Part shown: positions 1-5,042 of the stretch, in pieces | How the letters are laid out: every line of letters starts with the position of its first letter | How positions within the stretch are numbered: the stretch's first letter is position 1 | NCBI GenBank assembly: GCA_038230775.1 | Contig: JBBRMQ010000236.1 | Location: 1-6,584, forward strand | Direction of reading: 5' to 3' | DNA length: 6,584 nt | From: JBBRMQ01 sp038230775 | GTDB lineage: Bacteria; Acidobacteriota; Thermoanaerobaculia; Gp7-AA8 | The notes under the pieces: generated by a model | Databases searched by the model: none | Told to the model about the DNA's origin: nothing | What the model saw: the letters and a program-made list of their open reading frames with translations, nothing else | Program-made: the position numbers and the translations under genes

Positions 1-99
1 CGAGTGCTCGAGGTCGGTGAGGAGCCGCATGTGTACGGCGGCTCGTACAGCGAGTACGTGGAGCAGACCGGCATGGAAGCGCCGGGCGTGCACAACTAG
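1..99 (+). CDS. C-terminal end of a probable ABC-F type ATPase (5' truncated)
   Basis: The frame starting at base 1 is open for 32 codons and ends at TAG 97-99. The residues read RVLEVGEEPHVYGGSYSEYV and then a short tail ending APGVHN. The pattern 'R-hydrophobic-LEV, then Y-x-G-x-YSEY' is what follows the H-loop of an ATP-binding domain in ABC-F proteins (translation factors of the EttA/Uup type), where an 'LE...YPGNYSDYL'-like segment is typical. This is recognition from a short tail only. The Walker and signature motifs lie upstream, outside the window. It could also be another ABC ATPase. It converges on the minus-strand operon ending at 264, with the palindromic repeat 124-237 between them. 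Confidence 0.45.
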   Translation, partial: RVLEVGEEPHVYGGSYSEYVEQTGMEAPGVHN

Positions 100-123
100 G
101 AAGGCTCTCTACAAGTGCAGGCG

Positions 124-237
124 CCCCTCATCCGCCCTTCGGGCACCTTCTCCCCGCAAGCGGGGAGAAGGGCAACATAGTGAGGTGCCCCCTCGCCCCG
201 CTTGCGGGGAGAGGGTGGCCGAAGGCCGGGTGAGGGG
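124..237. repeat. REP-like inverted pair of palindromic units between convergent genes
   Basis: Two related units of about 48 bases face each other. The left unit (124-172) begins CCCCTCATCCG. The right unit (190-237), read on the minus strand, begins CCCCTCACCCG. Each has a small GC hairpin (GCCC-TTC-GGGC at 134-144; GGCC-GAA-GGCC at 217-227) followed by a larger one. The left large hairpin is a perfect 12-base inverted repeat, CCTTCTCCCCGC (146-157) with GCGGGGAGAAGG (160-171). The right one (190-201 with 204-215) has one mismatch. The units can also pair with each other over nearly their whole length. The form and the intergenic position between convergent genes match dispersed REP/BIME-like elements of GC-rich bacteria; I recognise the 'CCCTCATCC...CCTTCTCCCCGC' style from many soil genomes. 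It probably also acts as a bidirectional transcription stop, though no U-tract follows. Confidence 0.85.
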
Positions 238-263
238 TTTCTCGCACTTGCGCAGAGCTTCCC

Positions 264-740
264 CTAGCGGCTCTCTTCGCGGATCACTTCCAGTTCGGCA
301 ATCACCTCGAGATCCTTCGGCCGTCCTGCCGCCCGCTTCGCGCGGATCAGCGATTCGAGGTCGATGACGAGGCAGGGTCGCCCGAACAGATCGACTTTGA
401 TTGCGCGTGCGCGCACCGTTGCGTAGTCGAAGCCTCCGGCCATGTCTCCCAGCAGGTCGAGCGGTCCGGCGGAGGTGGTCAGTGTGAAGTTCAATCCTGC
501 GCGCAGCGTCTTGTGATCGAGATGGAACGGCAGACCCGCAGGCGCGCCGCGCAGATAGGGGTCGAGCACTGTGAGCGCTTGCGCCAGGCGAGCGAGGTTG
601 TGGTCGGCGCGGCTGTAAAGAATGTCGAGGTCTGATGTGAATCGCGCCGAGCCGTGAAACGTCGCGGCAACTCCGCCGACGATGATGAAGTCGACGTTTC
701 CATCGACCAGGGTTGCCAGCAGTCTCGCGTAGTCGATCAT
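264..740 (-). CDS. Small MNT-fold nucleotidyltransferase, probable toxin (or active partner) of a TA-like pair
   Basis: A 158-residue protein of the nucleotidyltransferase (pol beta/MNT) superfamily. The N-terminus has a predicted strand (FIIVGG, 18-23), then A25, H29-G30, R33 and T35, leading into D37-L38-D39. This is the GG...HG.xR.T.DLD signature that binds metal and NTP. A likely third acidic residue is D95 in GPLDLLGD. The C-terminal stretch 'DLESLIRAKRAAGRPKDLEV' (127-145) matches the helix 'LI..K.AAGR.KDL.D' usual in AbiEii-like and DUF6036-like proteins. Relatives include toxins that modify tRNA or proteins (AbiEii, MenT) and the MntA partner of HepT; which applies here cannot be told from sequence. 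At 158 residues it is near minimal MNT length and much shorter than AbiEii. Its ATG (740-738) overlaps the antitoxin TGA in an ATGA, so translation is coupled. All catalytic positions look intact. Confidence 0.85.
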   Translation of the reverse strand: MIDYARLLATLVDGNVDFIIVGGVAATFHGSARFTSDLDILYSRADHNLARLAQALTVLDPYLRGAPAGLPFHLDHKTLRAGLNFTLTTSAGPLDLLGDMAGGFDYATVRARAIKVDLFGRPCLVIDLESLIRAKRAAGRPKDLEVIAELEVIREESR

Positions 741-1063
741 CGACGCAACTCCGCTTGCAGGCGTTGCATCTCAACGAGCGTCTGCAACCGCTCCGTCGGT
801 GTGCGCCGGAGATTCTCGCGAATGAGCTCCCGATCGATGCTTTGCTTGTAGGCTTCCGTGGTCGGGTCGGTGCTCGCGATTCCGAGCTGTTTCGCGACCG
901 ACTCGATCACGTCGCGGCGAACCTCCTCCGGAACGGCGTTCGGCGCGGTCAGCGGATAAATGACGGCCGACGGCCTTCCATGTCGGGTAATGACAACAGG
1001 TTCCGCGCCGGCGATGACGTCGGCTAACTGCGCTCGGAACTCTCTGATTGACACATGCTTCAT
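737..1063 (-). CDS. Phd/YefM-family antitoxin with an extended C-terminal partner-binding module
   Basis: 108 residues from ATG 1063. Residues 1-38 (MKHVSIREFRAQL, then VVITRHGRPSAVIYPL) are a classic Phd/YefM N-terminal domain, which dimerises and binds operator DNA. Residues about 46-63 are a helix-rich linker. Residues 76-108, starting SIDRELIRENLRRTPTERL, form a charged amphipathic segment. I recall similar 'DR.LI...L..TP.ERL..L' segments in stand-alone small ORFs next to nucleotidyltransferase genes, so I infer this part contacts the product of 264-740. A GTG at 1087 would add eight residues, but it lies upstream of the predicted transcription start and inside the operator, so ATG 1063 is preferred. 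No clear Shine-Dalgarno precedes it. Family assignment is firm; the identity of its partner is inferred from the ATGA overlap. Confidence 0.85.
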   Translation of the reverse strand: MKHVSIREFRAQLADVIAGAEPVVITRHGRPSAVIYPLTAPNAVPEEVRRDVIESVAKQLGIASTDPTTEAYKQSIDRELIRENLRRTPTERLQTLVEMQRLQAELRR

Positions 1064-1065
1064 GG

Positions 1066-1088
1066 GTTGTGTAACAGTTGTGTACACA
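1066..1088. promoter_or_regulatory. Probable antitoxin operator (palindrome plus phased direct repeats)
   Basis: A perfect 10-base palindrome TGTGTACACA lies at 1079-1088. GTTGTGTA occurs twice, at 1066-1073 and 1077-1084, exactly 11 bases (about one helical turn) apart. The block lies between the predicted -10 box of the minus-strand promoter and the antitoxin ATG, covering the expected transcription start. This is where Phd/YefM antitoxins commonly bind to repress their own operon. Assignment as the operator is inference from position and symmetry. Confidence 0.6.
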
Positions 1089-1116
1089 CTTTAGTCTTTC
1101 AATCGGCAAGAATCAA
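1088..1116 (-). promoter_or_regulatory. Sigma-70-type promoter of the antitoxin/nucleotidyltransferase operon
   Basis: Read on the minus strand: a -35 box TTGATT (1116-1111), a 17-base spacer, and a -10 box TAAAGT (1093-1088). Each hexamer matches the consensus at four of six positions and the spacing is optimal. Initiation would fall near 1081, giving a leader of about 18 bases before ATG 1063. The palindrome 1079-1088 touches the -10 box, so bound antitoxin would block polymerase. Confidence 0.5.
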
Positions 1117-1141
1117 AACGACCGAAATTATTTGCTAGAAT
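1113..1141 (+). promoter_or_regulatory. Extended -10 promoter of the L,D-transpeptidase gene
   Basis: TGCTAGAAT at 1133-1141 is an extended -10 element (TGn plus TAGAAT, one mismatch to TATAAT). The expected -35 position, 1113-1118 (TCAAAA), is poor, as is usual for extended -10 promoters. Initiation would be near 1148, about 7 bases before ATG 1155, so the mRNA would have almost no leader. This fits the absence of a Shine-Dalgarno sequence. The -35 zone coincides with that of the divergent antitoxin promoter. Confidence 0.4.
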
Positions 1142-1154
1142 TACGCGGTCCAAA

Positions 1155-1814
1155 ATGAAGCGCCTACTCCTCGGCCTCGTGCTTTTCAGCGCGCTCGATG
1201 CGCACGCTTCCTGCGGCAGCTCTCCGTCGGAACGGTTGGTCTCGTCGCTGCTCGGGCAGGCGCCGGGTCTTCATGCGAACGTTCTCAAACTGGCGCTCGA
1301 CGCGGAGACGTGCGCGGTGCAACGCGGGCTCGTGAAGCGCCGCGATCTGCTCACCGTCATTGATTACTCGATGGCTTCCTCGCAGCCCCGGCTCTTCGTG
1401 TTCGATCTTGCAGCGCGAAAGGTGTTGTTCCGGGAGCTCGTCGCACACGGAAAGAACTCCGGCGGCGACACGACCAACTTCTTTTCCAACGATCCCGGCA
1501 GCCTCGCGACCAGCCTCGGTCTCTTCGTGACGGAGGATACCTATGTGGGCCACAACGGGTATTCGCTGCGACTCAAGGGACTGGAAGAGGGCTTCAACGA
1601 CATGGCGCTCGATCGCGCCATCGTCCTGCATGGTGCGTACTACGTCAGCCGCGAAGCGATTCGAGCGCTGGGACGGTTAGGCCGCAGCTGGGGATGCCCG
1701 GCGGTGCGCGAGGAGATCTCGCGCAAGCTCATCGACACGATCCGCGGCGGCAGCGCGATCTTCGCCTACTACCCCGAAAAGGCGTGGCTGACGAAGTCCG
1801 CCTTCCTGCATTAG
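1155..1814 (+). CDS. Exported murein L,D-transpeptidase catalytic domain protein (YkuD_2 type)
   Basis: A 219-residue protein with a Sec signal peptide (MKRLLLGLVLFSALDAHA, probable cut after A18). C20 is not in a good lipobox, so it is more likely a soluble periplasmic protein than a lipoprotein. After a helical N-terminal part, the catalytic domain runs from about 66 to 207. It has strands LFVFDLAARKVLF (80-92) and LVAHGKNSGG (95-104), then H159-G160 in IVLHGAYYVS, and the active-site SWGCPAV with Cys181, S178 and G180. This His and Ser-x-Gly-Cys layout is that of L,D-transpeptidases. The family forms or modifies peptidoglycan cross-links, or attaches proteins to it, through a Cys thioester; the exact substrate is not predictable. 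Catalytic residues are intact and the length is normal for the family. It is a single-gene unit facing the peptidase gene. Confidence 0.88.
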   Translation: MKRLLLGLVLFSALDAHASCGSSPSERLVSSLLGQAPGLHANVLKLALDAETCAVQRGLVKRRDLLTVIDYSMASSQPRLFVFDLAARKVLFRELVAHGKNSGGDTTNFFSNDPGSLATSLGLFVTEDTYVGHNGYSLRLKGLEEGFNDMALDRAIVLHGAYYVSREAIRALGRLGRSWGCPAVREEISRKLIDTIRGGSAIFAYYPEKAWLTKSAFLH

Positions 1815-1867
1815 CGGCGTTCGGACAGCTGCCACGATTGTGACTCCGCCCGGCGCTGTTGGCTCTT

Positions 1868-1932
1868 TGTGTGGGCCGGCTCCAGCGATCAATTGTCTGT
1901 GTGAGGACCGGCTTCAGCCGATCCTCACACAG
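1868..1932. repeat. Strong hairpin between convergent genes, with a diverged direct copy beside it
   Basis: CTGTGTGAGGA (1897-1907) pairs perfectly with TCCTCACACAG (1922-1932). Inside, CGGCT (1909-1913) pairs with AGCCG (1916-1920) across a two-base tip, so nearly the whole 36 bases fold into one stem. Upstream, 1868-1890 reads TGTGTGGGCCGGCTCCAGC then GATC, a diverged direct copy of 1898-1922 that has lost the hairpin symmetry. The hairpin sits between the stop codons of the L,D-transpeptidase (1814) and the M3 peptidase (1943), the right place for a bidirectional terminator. Neither side has a U-run, so it may instead be a dispersed palindromic repeat that blocks readthrough or protects 3' ends. 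Confidence 0.7.
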
Positions 1933-1942
1933 AAGCGGCGCG

Positions 1943-4012
1943 TTATTTCAACCCGAGCTCAGTCAGCAGCGGCTCGACCTTCGGATCGCGGCCGCGGAAC
2001 GCGCGGTACATGTCGCCGAGATCTTCCTTGCCGCCTCGCGAGAGGATCATGTTGCGGAAGCGATCTCCGTTCGCGCGCGTCATCCCGCCGTTCTCCTTGA
2101 ACCAGTAGTAGGCGTCGTCGTCGAGCACCTGGCTCCAGAGGTACGCGTAGTACCCGGCGGAGTAACCGCCGGCCCAGATGTGCGAGAAGTACGTCGTGCG
2201 GTAGCGCGGCGGGACTTCATCCAGTGCGACGTTGAATCGTTGAAGGGCCGCTGGCTCGAAGGTGCTGACATCCTGCAGCGGAGCATCTGCGGGGAGTGTG
2301 TGCCACGCCATGTCCAGCAGGGATGCCGCCAGCGCTTCCGTCGTCTTGAAACCCTGATTGAACTTGTCGGCCTTACGAATCTTGTCGACGAGTGCCTGCG
2401 GCATCGGCTTGCCGGTCTGATCGTGCTTCGCGTAGTTCGCGAACACCGTCGGCTCGAGGGCCCAGTGCTCGTTGATCTGCGACGGGAACTCGACCCAGTC
2501 GCGCGGAGTGCCGCCGCTCGTCGGATATTCGATCGTCGAGAAGATGCCGTGCAGCGCGTGACCGAACTCGTGGAACATCGTCGTCACGTTGGTGAACGTG
2601 AGCAGCGCCCGCTGACCGGGAGCGGGCTTTGTGAAGTTCTCGACGTTGTAGTTCACCGTCTTCGTGCCGAGGAGTTTGTTCTGGCTCACAAAGTTGCCGG
2701 TCCACGCTCCGCCGTTCTTGTTCGGCCGCGAGTACGGATCGAAGTAGAAGATGGCGAGCGGTTTCTTGTCGGCGTCGATCACGTCGAAGACGCGGACGTC
2801 GGGCTGGTACACCGGGATGTCGTGGCGCTCCTTGAACGCGATGCCGTACAACTTCGTGGCAGCGAAGAAGACGCCGTCGCGCAGCACGCGATCGATCTCG
2901 AAATACGGCCGCACGTCGGCGTCGTCGAAATCGTAGTCTGCCTTGCGAACCTGTTCGGCGTAGAACTGACGGTCCCACGGCTGCAGCGTGAACGCGGTGC
3001 CGATCAGCTTCTGCATCCGCGCCTGCTCGTCGCGAGTCTTCGCGGTGGCGGCGGGCACCATGTCGGTCATGAATCTGATCGCGGTGTCGGGCGTCTTCGC
3101 CATCTGATCGTCGAGCGAGTACGTGGCGTAGGTCGGGTAGCCGAGGAACTTGGCGCGCTGGGCGCGGATTTGCGCCAGGCGTGCGACGATCGACGTCGTG
3201 TCGTTGTCCCCGCCGTGATTGCCGCGCGCGATCGATGCCCGGTACAGCCGCTCGCGCAGCGCGCGATTCCTGAGATAGGTGAGCGCGGGCTGCTGCGTCG
3301 TGTTCTGCAGCGTCAGCACCCACTTGCCCGAGAGGCCGCGGCTCTTCGCTGTTTCGGCGGCGGAAGCGATGTCGGCTTCCGGAAGGCCGTCGAGGTCTTT
3401 GACGTCGTCCACGACGATCGCCGATGCGTTTGTGTCTGCCAGCACCTTGTTGCGAAACGAATTCGTGAGATTGGACGCTTCCTTGTTCAGCGCGCGGAGC
3501 TGCACTTTGTCGTCGTCAGACAATAGCGCGCCGGCGCGAACGAAGTCCTTGTAATAGCGCTCGGCAAGGTGCTTCTCTTCAGGATCGGTGAGCGACGCAC
3601 GCTGGTCGTAGACCGCTTTCACCCGCGCGAACAATTTGGGGTTGAGATTGATCGCATCGCGATGCGCCGCGAGCTTCGGCGTCTCCTCGGTCTGCACCCT
3701 CTGCAGCGTTGGGTTCGTGTTCGACTGCGTCAACGCGCCGAATGCGCGCTGCACGCGGCTGAGCAGTCGGCCCGACCGCTCCATCGCGGCGATCGTGTTG
3801 TCGAACGTCGGCGGCGCCGGATTGTTCGCGATCGCCTCCACCTCTGCGAGGTCCTGCTTCATCCCGTCCTCGATCGCGGGTTGGTAATCGGAGTCCGTGA
3901 TCTTGTCGAAGGGAGGGGCGTGGAACGGGAGCGTGCTCTCGCTGAAGAAGGGATTCGTCTGCGCGGCGAGGGTCGCGGCGCACAGGAGGGTGGTGGCAAT
4001 CATCGTTTTCAT
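1943..4012 (-). CDS. dcp: Periplasmic peptidyl-dipeptidase, M3 family zinc metallopeptidase (Dcp-like)
   Basis: 689 residues from ATG 4012. The frame extends to a TTG at 4021, but the ATG gives a better signal peptide: MKTMIATTLLCAATLAA then QTNPFF. The mature start (NPFF, STLPFHAPPFDKI, Y..AIEDGM) closely follows E. coli Dcp, which starts NPFLVQSTLPYLAP. Zinc site: FHEFGHALHG, with ligands H481 and H485 and catalytic E482. The third ligand E508 is in RDWVEFPSQINEHW. The substrate-side His/Tyr cluster is HIWAGGYSAGYYAYLW (611-626). These are all M3 hallmarks; Dcp removes C-terminal dipeptides. Length is typical (E. coli Dcp is about 680). Unlike the cytoplasmic E. coli enzyme, this one carries an export signal, suggesting periplasmic peptide degradation or scavenging. 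It starts only 47 bases from the divergent sigma gene. Confidence 0.95.
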   Translation of the reverse strand: MKTMIATTLLCAATLAAQTNPFFSESTLPFHAPPFDKITDSDYQPAIEDGMKQDLAEVEAIANNPAPPTFDNTIAAMERSGRLLSRVQRAFGALTQSNTNPTLQRVQTEETPKLAAHRDAINLNPKLFARVKAVYDQRASLTDPEEKHLAERYYKDFVRAGALLSDDDKVQLRALNKEASNLTNSFRNKVLADTNASAIVVDDVKDLDGLPEADIASAAETAKSRGLSGKWVLTLQNTTQQPALTYLRNRALRERLYRASIARGNHGGDNDTTSIVARLAQIRAQRAKFLGYPTYATYSLDDQMAKTPDTAIRFMTDMVPAATAKTRDEQARMQKLIGTAFTLQPWDRQFYAEQVRKADYDFDDADVRPYFEIDRVLRDGVFFAATKLYGIAFKERHDIPVYQPDVRVFDVIDADKKPLAIFYFDPYSRPNKNGGAWTGNFVSQNKLLGTKTVNYNVENFTKPAPGQRALLTFTNVTTMFHEFGHALHGIFSTIEYPTSGGTPRDWVEFPSQINEHWALEPTVFANYAKHDQTGKPMPQALVDKIRKADKFNQGFKTTEALAASLLDMAWHTLPADAPLQDVSTFEPAALQRFNVALDEVPPRYRTTYFSHIWAGGYSAGYYAYLWSQVLDDDAYYWFKENGGMTRANGDRFRNMILSRGGKEDLGDMYRAFRGRDPKVEPLLTELGLK

Positions 4013-4059
4013 GGGCGCCAATGGTAACGATTTCCGTGCTGGGCAGTAGAGCTAAGTGA

Positions 4060-4626
4060 GTGACCGCCGAAGCCTTGCTACCGGAACAAGACGACAGCCG
4101 CATGCTGCTGGCAACCATCCGGGCAGTGAAGGCCGGCGACACCGACGCTTTCGAAGACATCATGATCGCAACCGAACGACGGATCGGGCAGCTCGCGTGG
4201 CGCATTCTCGGTGATGCCGAGGAGGTGAAGGATGCGCTGCAGGAGACGTTCTTGCGCGTCTTCCGGCATCTCGATCAGTTCCACGAAGAGCGTCAGTTCT
4301 TCGGCTGGGTGTTTCGGATCACTGTCAATGTCTGCCGCGATCTCGAGAGGCGGCGGCGCTGGCGGCGGATGTTCATCCCGATCGATGAGACGACACCCGT
4401 CGGCCGGCGGGCGCAGTTCGACGATGCGCTGTCGGCGCGCGACGAGTTGTCTCGCGCAATCAACCGCCTTCCCAAGCAGGAACGGCTGGCGATCATCCTG
4501 CGCGACATCGAAGAGCTCTCCACCGAGGAAGTCGCAGAGATCCTCGGCACGAAGGAGACGAGCCTTCGTGTGTCGATCAGCAAGGCGCGGGCGAAGCTCA
4601 AGAAGTGGATGGAGGAACAGCGATGA
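4060..4626 (+). CDS. ECF-type RNA polymerase sigma factor
   Basis: 188 residues with the two-domain sigma-70 architecture lacking regions 1 and 3. Region 2 spans about 26-96: DAFEDIM, then the -10-binding core DALQETFLRVFRHLDQF (58-74), then FFGWVFRITVNVCRDLERRR (80-99). Region 4 spans about 125-183: LPKQERLAIILRDIEELS (137-154), followed by a helix-turn-helix with recognition helix ETSLRVSISKARAKLKKW (166-183). It directs RNA polymerase to its own promoter set in the cytoplasm. The start is GTG 4060, directly after an in-frame TGA; ATG 4102 is an alternative that removes 14 residues outside region 2, and neither has a clear Shine-Dalgarno. Its TGA overlaps the next ATG (ATGA, 4623-4626), so the two products are made in step, as with sigma/anti-sigma pairs. 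Subgroup not determined. Confidence 0.93.
   Translation: MTAEALLPEQDDSRMLLATIRAVKAGDTDAFEDIMIATERRIGQLAWRILGDAEEVKDALQETFLRVFRHLDQFHEERQFFGWVFRITVNVCRDLERRRRWRRMFIPIDETTPVGRRAQFDDALSARDELSRAINRLPKQERLAIILRDIEELSTEEVAEILGTKETSLRVSISKARAKLKKWMEEQR
4611..4616 (+). promoter_or_regulatory. Shine-Dalgarno fixing the start of the membrane protein gene
   Basis: GGAGGA lies six bases before ATG 4623, inside the last codons of the sigma gene. An in-frame ATG at 4605 would lie upstream of this site, so 4623 is the real start. Confidence 0.8.
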
Positions 4627-5033
4627 ACGTACCGTTGAGCGATCGGGATTACGCGGACATCCGCGCGAATGTGATGCGGGAGATCCGGATGCCGGATGCT
4701 GGTCGCCGGTCGCCCGGGATTTTCTGGTTCGCTTTTGCCGCGCTTGCGATCGCCTTCGTTGTTCTCATCATTCCGACCCATCGGCAGCACCTTCATGGCG
4801 CGGCTCGCTCTCAGCCCGTCGTCGGCGGCCTGACAGTCCGCCGCCCCCGTGTCGTCGTCGAAATCCCCACGACGACCGGCGACTGGCGAGTTGCGGCCGT
4901 GGAAGTGGCGGCCGTTAGGGTGCCGCACAAGCGACATCCACACATCGCTCACAAACCCGAATACCAAACCGCTGTCCGCATGGACATACAAACCGCCGAT
5001 CCGAACATTCGCATCATCTGGATCGCACGCTAG
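4623..5033 (+). CDS. Single-pass membrane protein, candidate anti-sigma factor
   Basis: 136 residues from ATG 4623, with three visible parts. The first is a short cytoplasmic N-terminus (1-31, MNVPLSDRDYADIRANVMRE...) whose helix could bind the sigma factor. The second is a transmembrane helix (about 32-51, PGIFWFAFAALAIAFVVLII). The third is a His/Arg-rich extracytoplasmic part ending VRMDIQTADPNIRIIWIAR (118-136). There is no cysteine, so it is not a ZAS zinc-finger anti-sigma. A C-terminal 'TxDPNxxIxW' ending is familiar to me from small membrane proteins next to ECF sigma genes, but I cannot name a family. The anti-sigma role is inferred from topology and from translational overlap with the sigma gene. 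N-in/C-out orientation is expected from Arg and His around the helix. A membrane protein regulated by the sigma factor is the alternative. Confidence 0.7.
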   Translation: MNVPLSDRDYADIRANVMREIRMPDAGRRSPGIFWFAFAALAIAFVVLIIPTHRQHLHGAARSQPVVGGLTVRRPRVVVEIPTTTGDWRVAAVEVAAVRVPHKRHPHIAHKPEYQTAVRMDIQTADPNIRIIWIAR

Positions 5034-5037
5034 GAGG
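5031..5037 (+). promoter_or_regulatory. Stop codon merged with the Shine-Dalgarno of the next gene
   Basis: TAGGAGG: the TAG stop of the membrane protein gene (5031-5033) overlaps AGGAGG (5032-5037), which is five bases before ATG 5043. Ribosomes finishing the upstream gene are placed on the next start, coupling the two genes. Confidence 0.8.
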
Positions 5038-5042
5038 AACCC

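Noticed and set aside
109..774. Minus-strand frame of 221 codons over the nucleotidyltransferase and the REP-like repeat
   Set aside because: It is out of frame with the nucleotidyltransferase, runs through the palindromic repeat, and gives Arg-rich sequence without a domain.
1064..1087. Upstream GTG start (1087) for the antitoxin
   Set aside because: It lies upstream of the predicted transcription start (~1081) and inside the palindrome. The Phd/YefM domain begins at MKHVS from ATG 1063.
1155..1214. L,D-transpeptidase as a lipoprotein through Cys20
   Set aside because: The residues before the Cys (A-H-A-S) lack the Leu at -3 of a lipobox, and AHA fits signal peptidase I.
1859..3526. Long plus-strand open frame (555 codons) opposite the M3 peptidase gene
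   Set aside because: It is antisense to a gene with intact zinc-site motifs. The translation is Arg/Val/Glu-rich low-information sequence with no domain, as expected for a shadow frame in GC-rich DNA.
4013..4021. Upstream TTG start (4021) for the M3 peptidase
   Set aside because: The ATG at 4012 gives a standard signal peptide, and no Shine-Dalgarno supports the TTG.
4013..4059. Promoter boxes for the peptidase and sigma genes in the divergent gap
   Set aside because: Only weak -10-like matches (for example TACCAT on the minus strand at 4026-4021) without an acceptable -35; not enough to annotate.
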